Notes: generated by a model not told the origin, from the sequence alone. A stretch of DNA of 22,175 nt from Bacteroides sp. UBA7335 (GCA_002471185.1 DKPL01000002.1:1-22175); one strand, 5' to 3'. Numbered from the stretch's first letter, positions 1 through 7,831 are shown. Made by a program: numbers and translations.

Positions 1-768
1 GTCACTGTGAGCAGGTTAGCATGCTATTGTCAGCCTTTAGGTGAAAGCATTACTGTCCCTAAATACAGCCTCACAACCTTAAAGAGAATGGAGCTGATCA
101 TAAATGAGCTTTCTATTATGGAAACTAAACATGATAATAAATTACACAGCATTTCTTTTTTGTGTGTTACACAGCACAATAACCAGTTATATCATAATTT
201 GCTGTCCCCACTTCTAAAACCATATATGCCTTTGTTTTAATGCATAGTTACACTGTATGAATTAGACAGTAAAATCTGAACACATCACAGACCCATGTTT
301 GTGGGTTCCCACATCATCACTACAGGATTCCATTCACTGCTCAGCAATTCATAAAGATAATGAGAGTTAATATTTGGCATACCAGCCGCCAGGTCACTGG
401 TGTGCTTTTGTGGTTTGTTTTATCATTCAACCCCAAAGCCAGTTCACCCACATGTGCATTTTTTCCTTCTGCAGGACCTGTGAAGGGCAGAATATCAAAT
501 ATCGCACATGCAGTAATGTGGTAAGTTCAGCAAACTCATCTTTATGTAATGGATGTCCATAGAGCTTTCAAGTGGTTCTCTCTTGAGATAAACTGATATG
601 GCAAATTGTGATTGAGAATTTAGTGTGGTGGAACTGTGAAAATATTACCAGGGTTTATGGTTAAGGGGTATAATTTTGTGATCTAAGACTCTGTTGTTTG
701 AGAGAAAGTGAGAAGTAGCGGTGGGGAAACATCAAGCTCCCTTTGTTTTCATTTAATCTGGTAATTAC
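1..768 (+). other. Vertebrate-like genomic segment (intron-exon-intron), probably contaminant or mis-joined host DNA
   Basis: No bacterial gene is visible here. The stretch carries a 46-base exon with a pyrimidine-rich acceptor before it and a GTAAGT donor after it, flanked by what read as intron sequences (1-474 and from 521 on). Base usage is unlike the bacterial DNA that follows, and there are no Bacteroidota promoter motifs, ribosome sites or convincing long reading frames. The join to bacterial DNA must lie before the conserved coding sequence that is clear by about 790, and probably after about 730. An in-frame TAA at 754-756 sits just upstream of the first bacterial ATG, so the bacterial frame does not continue past it. 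I infer an assembly chimera or host contamination; gene transfer from host to bacterium with intact splice sites is far less likely. Confidence 0.85.
475..520 (+). other. Exon of a vertebrate ADAMTS-like (ADAMTSL1/ADAMTSL3 type) gene, thrombospondin type-1 repeat
   Basis: The exon is bounded by an acceptor (TTTTTTCCTTCTGCAG, ending at 474) and a donor (GTAAGT from 521). After one leading base it reads in frame from 476 as TCEGQNIKYRTCSNV. From memory, this matches the end of the first thrombospondin type-1 repeat of ADAMTSL1 (SCEGRNIRYRTCSNV, followed by DCPP) and resembles the equivalent part of ADAMTSL3. The 46 bases are one base of a split codon plus fifteen full codons. The next exon, which should begin with the codons for DCPP, is not in the window. 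ADAMTS-like proteins are secreted extracellular-matrix glycoproteins of animals and have no bacterial counterpart. The exact paralogue and host species cannot be fixed from 15 residues. Confidence 0.85.
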
Positions 769-1221
769 ATGCAGCAATCACAACAAATCAGTACTTTGTC
801 TGAAGAAAAGAAGAACTTAAATAAAAAAGTAACATTAGCTGCGCAGCTTGACGCCACCAATATTTGGATTGAGCCCAAAAACAAACGCGATAAGAAAGCC
901 AAAAAAGCAAAAGATATTCAGAAATTCACGATTGGATTTACATTGGTGAAGAATATAACAGCCGAAACAGGAGAACGTACATTATATATTAATATATATA
1001 AACCCAATAATGATGTATTGACCAAAAGCGCTGACAATACATTCAGTTATGAAAACCGAACACTACCCTACTCTATTAAAAAATATGTAGAGTACAATGG
1101 CGAAGAACAATCAGTAACTGTATATTGGAATGTTGACGAGTACCTATCAGCAGGCAAATATCGCGTTGATATTTTTGCGGAAGGAACATTGATTGGCTCA
1201 CAAGACTTTACGCTAGAATAG
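769..1221 (+). CDS. Coiled-coil envelope protein of a Bacteroidales family, probably 5'-truncated
   Basis: The 150 visible residues begin in a charged, heptad-like coiled coil (STLSEEKKNLNKKV) and pass at about residue 22 into a compact domain starting LAAQLDATNIWIEPKNK and ending with IGSQDFTLE. I recall many Bacteroidales proteins of unknown function with this KV-x-x-A-x-x-LDATNI signature. Those have an N-terminal membrane segment and a long coiled coil before the domain, so full-length members are longer than this. The predicted C-terminal part is rich in beta strands. No signal peptide or membrane helix is present, which fits loss of the 5' end at the junction with the vertebrate-like DNA just upstream. 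The ATG at 769 is therefore probably an internal codon or a chance start. The gene is followed by a strong terminator. Function unknown. Confidence 0.75.
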   Translation: MQQSQQISTLSEEKKNLNKKVTLAAQLDATNIWIEPKNKRDKKAKKAKDIQKFTIGFTLVKNITAETGERTLYINIYKPNNDVLTKSADNTFSYENRTLPYSIKKYVEYNGEEQSVTVYWNVDEYLSAGKYRVDIFAEGTLIGSQDFTLE

Positions 1222-1250
1222 AGTTACATTAAATATTTAACCCTTCCTAC

Positions 1251-1300
1251 AAACGCTCTCCATTATTGCATGAATTGCAATAATGGAGAGCGTTTATTTT
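1251..1300 (+). terminator. Rho-independent terminator after the coiled-coil gene
   Basis: A perfect 20-bp inverted repeat (1251-1270 with 1276-1295) closes a 5-base loop, followed by ATTTT and an A-rich run. It lies 29 bases after the stop codon of the upstream gene. It separates that gene from the efflux operon, whose promoter begins just beyond. The flanking A and T runs mean it could also work on the other strand, but no minus-strand gene is nearby. Confidence 0.85.
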
Positions 1301-1318
1301 AAAAAAAACTTAAATCTC

Positions 1319-1349
1319 TTTGCGATATCGTATAAAGCTTCTACTTTTG
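1319..1349 (+). promoter_or_regulatory. Bacteroidota-type promoter of the efflux operon
   Basis: A -33 element TTTG (1319-1322) and a -7 element TACTTTTG (1342-1349, consensus TAnnTTTG) are separated by 19 bases, the spacing known for the major sigma factor of Bacteroides and relatives. Transcription should start near 1355, giving a leader of about 110-120 bases before the TolC-like gene. No clear operator palindrome is seen around it. Confidence 0.75.
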
Positions 1350-1474
1350 TTTCGTTGTTTATGCAATTATTATTTTCAAAGCAAGAAGATTATCCAAACA
1401 CAAAAGCAGAAATAAAAAGTGCACAAACAAACATCCCATAAAAGATTTATCACCCTTATAATATGCTATATGCA

Positions 1475-2941
1475 ATGAGAAAAATATTCATCATAACAAG
1501 TCTGTTGAGCATGACAATTATCACAAAAGGCCAAGAGGTCTTGACATTAGATAGTTGCCGTGCATTAGCCATTGCCAACAATAAAGAGTTGCTCATTAGC
1601 AATGAAAAGATCAATGCAGCGCATTATCAGAAAAAAGCAGCTTTCACCAACTATCTACCCGAAATATCCGGTACAGCGGGCTACATGCGCAACCAAAAAG
1701 AATTTTCTCTGCTTAGCGACTCACAAAAAGATGCATTATCGGGTTTAGGGAACACAGTAGGCAGTTCGATACAGCAGGCCGGAGCAGCAATCGGACAAGT
1801 CTCTCCGGAGTTAGCTCAACAGTTGGGGCCGATACTAAATATCCTACAAGGCAAGTTAGTGCCAGCATTCAATCAAGTAGGCGAATCGTTGACAGACGCT
1901 CTACGTACCGACACTCGCAACGTATTTGCCGGTGCCATAACTCTGACTCAACCACTCTATATGGGAGGCAAAATCAGAGCGTACAATAAAATCACCCAAT
2001 ATGCCGAAGAGTTGGCACGTCAGCAACACAACACCGGGTTACAAGAGGTGATATTGAGCACCGACCAAGTATACTGGCAAGTCGTATCACTAACCAATAA
2101 AAAGAAGCTAGCCGAAGGATACCTTAAGCTGCTCCAACAGATGGATAGTGACATTAACAAAATGATAAACGAAGGAGTAGCAACCAAAGCCGATGGTTTA
2201 TCGGTACGAGTTAAGCTAAACGAAGCCGAGATGACCCTACTTAAAGTAGAAGATGGATTAAGTTTATCGAAAATGCTTTTGTGTCAACTCTGTGGTTTAG
2301 ATCTAAGTACCCCTCTTACACTTGAAGATGAAAATATAGACAATATCCCATTGATGGGCGAGAGTTCGCAGTTTGATATGGAAGTGGCCTATGCCAATCG
2401 TCCAGAAATAAGAAGTTTAGAACTTGCCCAACAAATCTACAAACAAAAAGTTACAGTAACTCGCGCCGAGCATTTACCATCATTGGCATTAATGGGCAAT
2501 TATGTGGTAACCAACCCCTCTGTATTCAATAGTTTTGAAAACAAGTTTAAAGGCATGTGGAATGTAGGAGTAATGCTTCAAGTACCTATTTGGCATTGGG
2601 GGCAAGGTACTTACAAGGTAAAAGCTGCAAAATCAGAAGCACGCATTGCACAATATCAGCTTGAAGATGCCAAAGAAAAAATAGAACTGCAAGTCAATCA
2701 GGCTTCATTCAAGGTGAAAGAGGCTGCTAAAAAGCTAGTCATGGCCGAGAGCAATCAGAGCAAAGCCGACGAGAACTTACGCTATGCCACACTCGGATTT
2801 CAAGAAGGTGTAATAGCTACCAACAATGTATTGGAGGCTCAAACGGCTTGGCTGAAAGCGCAATCGGAGAAGATTGATGCACAGATCGATGTAAAACTAA
2901 CAGAGATCTACTTACAAAAGTCTCTCGGTACATTAAAGTAA
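1475..2941 (+). CDS. TolC-family outer membrane efflux channel
   Basis: This is the outer membrane channel of a tripartite export system, forming the tunnel through which the pump discharges substrate. I chose the ATG at 1475 because it gives a clean signal peptide (MRKIFIITSLLSMTIITKGQ, cleavage before E). An ATG four codons earlier (1463) is in frame and would add MLYA. The mature protein has the duplicated TolC layout: an N-terminal half opening with LTLDSCRALAIANNKELL, alpha-helical stretches, the beta-strand segment AGAITLTQPLYMGGK, and a second half with NVGVMLQVPIWHWGQ and NNVLEAQTAWLKAQSEK. A stretch at about residues 75-125, rich in Q, G, S and A, looks like an insertion in the first coiled coil. 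It is first in an operon with the adaptor and two permeases, with an 83-base gap before the adaptor gene. Substrate unknown. Confidence 0.92.
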   Translation: MRKIFIITSLLSMTIITKGQEVLTLDSCRALAIANNKELLISNEKINAAHYQKKAAFTNYLPEISGTAGYMRNQKEFSLLSDSQKDALSGLGNTVGSSIQQAGAAIGQVSPELAQQLGPILNILQGKLVPAFNQVGESLTDALRTDTRNVFAGAITLTQPLYMGGKIRAYNKITQYAEELARQQHNTGLQEVILSTDQVYWQVVSLTNKKKLAEGYLKLLQQMDSDINKMINEGVATKADGLSVRVKLNEAEMTLLKVEDGLSLSKMLLCQLCGLDLSTPLTLEDENIDNIPLMGESSQFDMEVAYANRPEIRSLELAQQIYKQKVTVTRAEHLPSLALMGNYVVTNPSVFNSFENKFKGMWNVGVMLQVPIWHWGQGTYKVKAAKSEARIAQYQLEDAKEKIELQVNQASFKVKEAAKKLVMAESNQSKADENLRYATLGFQEGVIATNNVLEAQTAWLKAQSEKIDAQIDVKLTEIYLQKSLGTLK

Positions 2942-3024
2942 TCACTGAAAATATATATCTCATTTATAAACCCATACGTTGCTGATAGAAAATTGATCAG
3001 CAGCACTATTATCAAACGTTCATT

Positions 3025-4017
3025 ATGGAATCACAGAAATCACAAAACAGCAATATGCTCCTTGCCTTCCTTTCGTTATTGGGAGTTATTGTTTTGGTAG
3101 CCGTAGTTGGTTTTTTCATGTTGCGCAAAGGCCCCGAAATGATTCAAGGTCAAGCAGAAGTAGATGAGTATCGCGTATCGAGCAAAGTCCCCGGACGCAT
3201 TTTGGAGTTTCGCGTAAAAGAGGGCGAGACTGTGAAAGCCGGCGACACACTTGCCATTCTTGAAGCACCCGATGTAATGGCTAAACTAGACCAAGCACGT
3301 GCGGCTCAAGCGGCAGCCGATGCTCAAAACGAAAAAGCATTAAAGGGAGCTCGTCAAGAGCAAATTCAAGGTGCATACGAGATGTGGCAAAAAGCGAAAG
3401 CAGGAGTAGAGATTGCCGAAAAATCATACACTCGCATAAAGAACTTATACGAACAAGGAGTAATGCCCGCACAAAAGTTTGATGAAGTTACCGCACAGCG
3501 CAATGCGGCTATCGCTACCGAGAAAGCAGCTAAGTCGCAATATGACATGGCCAAGAATGGTGCTGAGCGTGAAGATAAGCTAGCAGCAGCAGCACTTGTA
3601 AATCGTGCCAAAGGAGCAGTAGCCGAAGTAGAGTCGTACATCAAAGAGACTTACCTCATAGCTTCAGCCAATGGCGAAGTATCAGAAATATTCCCTAAAG
3701 TAGGCGAACTAGTGGGCACAGGAGCACCCATTATGAATATTGCCGTGCTGAGCGACATGTGGGTAACCTTCAATGTGCGCGAAGATTTGCTAAAAGGACT
3801 AACCGTAGGCACCGAGTTCGACGCTTTTGTACCAGCCTTAGAAGATAAAGAAGTGAAGCTAAAGGTTTACTACATGAAAGATTTGGGTACTTATGCAGCT
3901 TGGAAAGCCACCAAAACTACCGGTCAGTTCGACCTAAAAACATTCGAAGTTCGTGCTCGTCCTGTAACTCCCTTGCAAGGTCTTCGTCCGGGCATGTCGG
4001 TGATTATTAAGAAATAA
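3025..4017 (+). CDS. HlyD-family membrane fusion (periplasmic adaptor) protein
   Basis: This adaptor spans the periplasm and links the inner membrane permeases to the TolC-like channel. Residues 11-33 form one N-terminal transmembrane helix. A biotinyl/lipoyl-like half follows (GQAEVDEYRVSSKVPGRI to VKAGDTLAILEAPDV, about 42-87). Next come a long alanine- and glutamate-rich coiled-coil hairpin (about 88-205), the second lipoyl half (ASANGEVSEIFPKVGELVG) and a beta-barrel region ending LRPGMSVIIKK. At 330 residues it resembles the YhiI/YbhG adaptors that serve ABC-2 exporters rather than the longer RND adaptors. The stop codon is five bases before the next gene, so translation is probably linked. 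It is downstream of the TolC-like gene in the same operon. Substrate unknown. Confidence 0.92.
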   Translation: MESQKSQNSNMLLAFLSLLGVIVLVAVVGFFMLRKGPEMIQGQAEVDEYRVSSKVPGRILEFRVKEGETVKAGDTLAILEAPDVMAKLDQARAAQAAADAQNEKALKGARQEQIQGAYEMWQKAKAGVEIAEKSYTRIKNLYEQGVMPAQKFDEVTAQRNAAIATEKAAKSQYDMAKNGAEREDKLAAAALVNRAKGAVAEVESYIKETYLIASANGEVSEIFPKVGELVGTGAPIMNIAVLSDMWVTFNVREDLLKGLTVGTEFDAFVPALEDKEVKLKVYYMKDLGTYAAWKATKTTGQFDLKTFEVRARPVTPLQGLRPGMSVIIKK

Positions 4018-4022
4018 ATCAG

Positions 4023-5204
4023 ATGAATAAATTTAAAAGAAGATATATAGCACTAGGTCATGTCATGAAGCGCGAATGTAAGCGCTTGGTGTCTCGACCG
4101 CTGTATCTTTTCTGCATGGTATTGGCACCCATGTTTTGCTACCTATTTTTCACCACATTGATGGGGAGCGGACTACCTACCGACTTGCCTGTGGGTGTGG
4201 TAGATATGGACCAGACGGCTACCTCGCGCAACATTGTTCGCAACCTCGATGCCTTTGGACAAACCGAGGTGGTGGCACACTATCCCAACGTGAGCGAAGC
4301 ACGCATTGCCATGCAAGAAGGAAAGATATACGCTTTTTTCTATCTGCCTCCAGGTTTATCGGCAGATGCATCAACTCAGAAGCAACCCAAAATATCTTTC
4401 TACACCAACAACTCTTACCTCATTGCAGGCTCATTGTTGCTCAAAGACATGAAAATGATGAGTGAGCTGGCTTCGGGAGCAGCAGCACGCAAAGTGATGT
4501 ATGCCAAAGGCGCTACCGAGAAACAAGCCATGGCACAGCTTCAACCCATCGTAATCGATACTCATGCACTCAATAATCCTTGGCTCAACTACTCGGTGTA
4601 CCTATGCAACACCCTTGTACCTGCCATGTTGATGATTATGATGTTTATGGTCACTGTTTTCTCTATTGCAACCGAAATAAAAGACAGCACCGCACGTGAG
4701 TGGCTGCAAACCAGCAATAACTCCATCTTCATTGCCTTAGCCGGAAAACTATTGCCACAAACTGTTGTTTTCTTTGTGATGGGTATTTTCTACAATGCCT
4801 ACCTCTATGGCATATTGCACTTCCCTTGCAACAGCGGCATTTGGCCTATGATATTGGCTACACTCTGCTTCGTTTTAGCATCGCAATGCATGGGTGTATT
4901 TATGGTAGGACTCTTTCCATCGTTGCGTTTGGGACTTAGTTTATCATCACTATGGGGTGTTATCTCAGTCTCTATCTCCGGGTTCTCGTTTCCGGTGATG
5001 GCCATGCACCCTACGTTGCAAGCGCTCAGCATCCTCTTTCCGTTGCGTCACTACTTCCTGATCTATGTAGATCAAGCACTCAATGGTTATAGCATGGCTT
5101 ACTCTTGGTCCAACTATTTGGCATTATTACTATTTATGATGCTTCCTTTCTTCATCCTCAACCGATTGAAGAACGCATTACTATATAATAAATACATACC
5201 CTGA
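4023..5204 (+). CDS. ABC-2 type permease (YhhJ/YbhS-like), first of a pair
   Basis: This is an inner membrane subunit of an ABC-2 exporter. A first membrane helix (about residues 26-47) is followed by a large periplasmic domain (about 48-190) containing the family-typical DLPVGVVDMDQTATSR and the conserved LNNPWLNYSVYL before the second helix. At least five further hydrophobic segments fill residues 190-380, with the ABC-2 signature-like FPLRHYFLIYVDQALNG near 339-355. Length (393) fits the family. It begins five bases after the adaptor stop, and its TGA overlaps the ATG of the second permease by one base (TGATG), so the two permeases are translationally coupled and probably form a heterodimer. 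No nucleotide-binding domain is fused to it. Confidence 0.9.
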   Translation: MNKFKRRYIALGHVMKRECKRLVSRPLYLFCMVLAPMFCYLFFTTLMGSGLPTDLPVGVVDMDQTATSRNIVRNLDAFGQTEVVAHYPNVSEARIAMQEGKIYAFFYLPPGLSADASTQKQPKISFYTNNSYLIAGSLLLKDMKMMSELASGAAARKVMYAKGATEKQAMAQLQPIVIDTHALNNPWLNYSVYLCNTLVPAMLMIMMFMVTVFSIATEIKDSTAREWLQTSNNSIFIALAGKLLPQTVVFFVMGIFYNAYLYGILHFPCNSGIWPMILATLCFVLASQCMGVFMVGLFPSLRLGLSLSSLWGVISVSISGFSFPVMAMHPTLQALSILFPLRHYFLIYVDQALNGYSMAYSWSNYLALLLFMMLPFFILNRLKNALLYNKYIP

Positions 5205-6439
5205 TGAACAATACATTTTTTCAAAAAATAAAAGAGGGCATAAACGACCTATTCTATATTTGGCTTCAGGAGTTTCGCAATACATTTCGCGATCAGGGAG
5301 TACTTATATTTTTCATCATTGTGCCCCTAGCCTACCCACTGCTCTATGGTTTTATTTACACCAACGAGGTAGTGCGCGAGGTTCCGGTAGTAGTTGTAGA
5401 CCTGTCGAATAGTAGCTTGAGTCGTGAGTATTTGCGCAAAGTAGATGCTACCCCCGATGTTGAGATTGTGGCTTCGTGCAGCAATCTTGAAGAGGCCAAA
5501 CAACTGATGAAAGATAGGCAAGCTTATGGTGTAATCTATATCCCGGCTGAATTTAGTAAAGACATAGCGCGTGGCACTCAAACGCACATCAACCTTTATT
5601 GCGACATGAGCGGATTGCTTTACTACAAGGCTATTTTGTTATCCAATACCGCCGTGTCGCTCGATATGAACCGCGACATCAAGATAGAACGTGCCGGAAA
5701 CACTACCGACCGTCAAGATGAGATAACCGGATATCCCATTGAGTACGAAGATGTGGCATTATTTAACCCGACCAATGGTTTTGCGGCTTTCTTGATTCCG
5801 GCAGTATTGATATTGTTGCTTCAACAAACACTCTTGTTGGGCATCGGACTATCTGCAGGTACCGCACGCGAGAATAACCGGTTTAAAGATTTAGTTCCTA
5901 TCAACAAGCACTACAACGGAACATTGCGCATCGTCTTTGGCAAGGGGTTGTGTTACTACATGATTTACTCGGTGATTTCAACCTATGTATTGTGCATCGT
6001 GCCACACTTGTTCAAGCTCAACCAGATTGGTTTACCCAAAGACTTAATCTTGTTTTTGCTTCCCTACTTGGCAGCGTGCATCTTTTTTGCCATGACAGTT
6101 TCAATTGCCATTCGCAATCGCGAAACGTGTATGTTGATTTTTGTGTTTACTTCCGTTCCTTTGTTGTTTATCTCGGGCATATCGTGGCCCGGAGCAGCCA
6201 TCCCCGATTTCTGGAAGTATTTTTCATACCTATTTCCGTCAACATTCGGCATCAATGGTTTTGTGCGCATCAACAACATGGGGGCTACACTCAGCGAGAT
6301 TTCTTTTGAGTACAAAGCTTTGTGGCTACAAGCAGGAGTCTACTTCATCTCCACTTGTTTGGTGTATAGGTGGCAGATTATCATGAGCCGCCGCCATGCC
6401 ATAGCCCGCTACAATGAACTAAAAAAGCGAAAAGTATAG
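5204..6439 (+). CDS. ABC-2 type permease, second of a pair
   Basis: This paralogous permease subunit has the same plan as the gene before it: a first helix at about residues 31-52 (QGVLIFFIIVPLAYPLLYGF), a periplasmic domain carrying REVPVVVVDLSNSSLSREY, then five or more hydrophobic segments from about residue 192. It ends in a short basic tail (ELKKRKV). It starts inside the stop codon of the first permease and is last in the operon; a terminator follows 20 bases later. By analogy with E. coli YbhS/YbhR and the YhiI-YhhJ locus, two such permeases plus an ATPase would make the inner membrane pump. Here no ATPase gene is encoded before or after, so the energising subunit must come from elsewhere or work differently. 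Confidence 0.9.
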   Translation: MNNTFFQKIKEGINDLFYIWLQEFRNTFRDQGVLIFFIIVPLAYPLLYGFIYTNEVVREVPVVVVDLSNSSLSREYLRKVDATPDVEIVASCSNLEEAKQLMKDRQAYGVIYIPAEFSKDIARGTQTHINLYCDMSGLLYYKAILLSNTAVSLDMNRDIKIERAGNTTDRQDEITGYPIEYEDVALFNPTNGFAAFLIPAVLILLLQQTLLLGIGLSAGTARENNRFKDLVPINKHYNGTLRIVFGKGLCYYMIYSVISTYVLCIVPHLFKLNQIGLPKDLILFLLPYLAACIFFAMTVSIAIRNRETCMLIFVFTSVPLLFISGISWPGAAIPDFWKYFSYLFPSTFGINGFVRINNMGATLSEISFEYKALWLQAGVYFISTCLVYRWQIIMSRRHAIARYNELKKRKV

Positions 6440-6459
6440 TTCTATATTTCAATAGTGAG

Positions 6460-6500
6460 ACTCTCCGCTAAAGCTCTGGTGGCTTTACGGAGAGTTTTTT
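6460..6500 (+). terminator. Rho-independent terminator of the efflux operon
   Basis: The arms ACTCTCCGctaAAGC (6460-6474) and GCTTTaCGGAGAGT (6482-6495) pair over 14 positions with a single bulged base, close a loop of about seven bases and run straight into six T. The hairpin is 20 bases after the stop codon of the second permease. Confidence 0.9.
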
Positions 6501-6564
6501 CATGCCCATTGGTGGTTTATGAAACCAACAAACCACCCCACCCAGAAGGCTTCTGAGGGCTATT
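6501..6564. other. Intergenic segment with a small stem-loop
   Basis: Between the efflux terminator and the tandem repeat there is an 8-bp inverted repeat, GGTGGTTT (6511-6518) with AAACCACC (6530-6537) around an 11-base loop, then a short palindrome-like AGAAGGCTTCT (6544-6554). No T run follows either. I see no gene here. Confidence 0.45.
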
Positions 6565-6652
6565 TGGTAGACATATAGATGCAGCACGGTGGACATATAG
6601 ATGCAGCATGGTGGATATATAGATGTACCACGGTGGATATATAGGGACAGAA
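6565..6652. repeat. Four tandem copies of a 22-bp repeat
   Basis: The units lie at 6565-6586, 6587-6608, 6609-6630 and 6631-6652. The shared pattern is YGGTGGAYATATAGATGCAGCA. Copies 1 and 2 differ at only two positions, copy 3 diverges in its last part, and copy 4 keeps only the first 15 bases well. They sit in the intergenic region between the terminator of the efflux operon and the terminator of the mrp operon, which lie on opposite strands. There are no spacers, so this is not a CRISPR. A 22-bp period is close to two turns of the double helix. Function unknown; slippage products or protein-binding sites are both possible. Confidence 0.8.
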
Positions 6653-6695
6653 AAATCCCTTGTTAACTCCCAGCAAAGCGAGAGTAAACAAGGGA
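6651..6695 (-). terminator. Rho-independent terminator of the trmB-mrp operon
   Basis: On the minus strand an imperfect stem (14 positions with one mismatch, 6682-6695 with 6656-6669) ends in TCCC/GGGA pairs at its base and is followed by five T (plus-strand A run 6651-6655). It lies about 27 bases after the mrp stop codon. Its T tail overlaps the last two bases of the 22-bp tandem repeat. Confidence 0.85.
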
Positions 6696-6721
6696 AAATA
6701 TATAAGAATAATTGGAAGCTA

Positions 6722-7825
6722 CTATTTGTGCATCTCTACAATTTGAGTAGGCGCTTGCTCAGCGTTGCGCTTATCAACCTGAGCCACTACAGCCTCAGCC
6801 AACGAAAGGAATGCCTGACCGGTCATCGAGTTTTCGTCAAGAGCTACCGGTGTGCCTTTATCGCCATTCTCGCAAATGCTCTGCACAATTGGAATTTGTC
6901 CTAACAGAGGCACATGCATTTCATCAGCCAACTGTTTAGCCCCTTCTTTACCAAAAATGTAATATTTGTTTTGAGGCAGTTCGGCCGGAGTAAACCATGC
7001 CATATTTTCTACCAAACCTAGGATAGGTACATTAACTTTATCATTGGTAAACATATTGATACCTTTGCGTGCATCGGCCAGAGCTACTTGTTGTGGTGTA
7101 CTTACCACAATGGCACCTGTGATGGCCAAAGTTTGCACTAAGGTTAAGTGAATATCACTTGTTCCAGGAGGCAAATCGAGTAAGAAATAGTCTAAATCGC
7201 CCCAAGCAGCATCACCAATCAACTGCTTCAAAGCATTGCTTGCCATACCACCACGCCACAATGTAGCCTGATCGGGGTCAACAAAGAAACCAATAGAAAG
7301 AAGCTTCACGCCATATTTCTCAACCGGCACAATCAGGTCGCGACCGTCAATGTGTTCCGAGTAAGGACGTTCATTTTCTACATCAAACATCTTAGGCATA
7401 GAAGGGCCAAAGATATCGGCATCAAGCAATCCAACTTTGTAGCCTAGCTTAGCCAATGCCACAGCCAGATTGGCCGATACGGTAGATTTACCCACCCCGC
7501 CTTTGCCCGACGAGATAGCAATAACATTCTTTACCTGAGGCAACAGCTTGCCCACTTCGGGGCGAGGTGCTTGTTTGCTTTCGGGGGTAATGGTTACCTC
7601 AACCTCTTTCGATACATAAGCATGAATAGCCGCTTCGGCAGCTTTCAATACCGATTTCAAAAATGGATCGGTTGGTTTGTCGAAGATGATTGAAAAGCTC
7701 ACCTTCATCCCGTCGATACGTATATTATCGGCTATCATTCCGGCCTCAACAAGATTTTTACCGTTGCCCGGATATCGCACTGTAGCCAGTGCATCTTCTA
7801 TCAATTTTGGATATAACGTCATCAT
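6722..7825 (-). CDS. Mrp/NBP35-family P-loop ATPase, iron-sulfur cluster carrier
   Basis: Mrp (ApbC) proteins bind and transfer Fe-S clusters to apoproteins in the cytoplasm, using a deviant Walker A ATPase. The N-terminal part (about 5-80, YPKLIEDALATVRYPG) is a MIP18/DUF59-like domain. A Pro-rich linker leads to the ParA/MinD-like ATPase with GKGGVGKS at 107-114, LLDADIFGPSMPKMF at 133-147 and LDLPPGTSD at 216-224. In most Mrp proteins the segment after ENMSYF carries a CPxC pair that binds the cluster. Here it reads ENMAWFTPAELPQNKYYIFG (273-292) with no cysteine, so the usual cluster ligands are missing. From memory this is shared by Bacteroidales Mrp proteins and is not a local mutation. 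Two ATGs stand in a row at the start. It follows trmB by six bases and ends at a terminator. Confidence 0.93.
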   Translation of the reverse strand: MMTLYPKLIEDALATVRYPGNGKNLVEAGMIADNIRIDGMKVSFSIIFDKPTDPFLKSVLKAAEAAIHAYVSKEVEVTITPESKQAPRPEVGKLLPQVKNVIAISSGKGGVGKSTVSANLAVALAKLGYKVGLLDADIFGPSMPKMFDVENERPYSEHIDGRDLIVPVEKYGVKLLSIGFFVDPDQATLWRGGMASNALKQLIGDAAWGDLDYFLLDLPPGTSDIHLTLVQTLAITGAIVVSTPQQVALADARKGINMFTNDKVNVPILGLVENMAWFTPAELPQNKYYIFGKEGAKQLADEMHVPLLGQIPIVQSICENGDKGTPVALDENSMTGQAFLSLAEAVVAQVDKRNAEQAPTQIVEMHK

Positions 7826-7831
7826 TTAAAT

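Noticed and set aside
374..562. A 62-codon open frame over the vertebrate-like exon as a bacterial gene
   Set aside because: It contains the exon translation, but its start and tail run through intron sequence, and the splice signals show that only 475-520 is coding.
2942..3024. Terminator or attenuator between the TolC-like and HlyD-like genes
   Set aside because: Only a 6-bp GCTGAT/ATCAGC pair is present, without a T run, and it does not separate the genes.
6565..6652. CRISPR array
   Set aside because: The 22-bp units are directly adjacent with no spacers, and there are no cas genes in the window.
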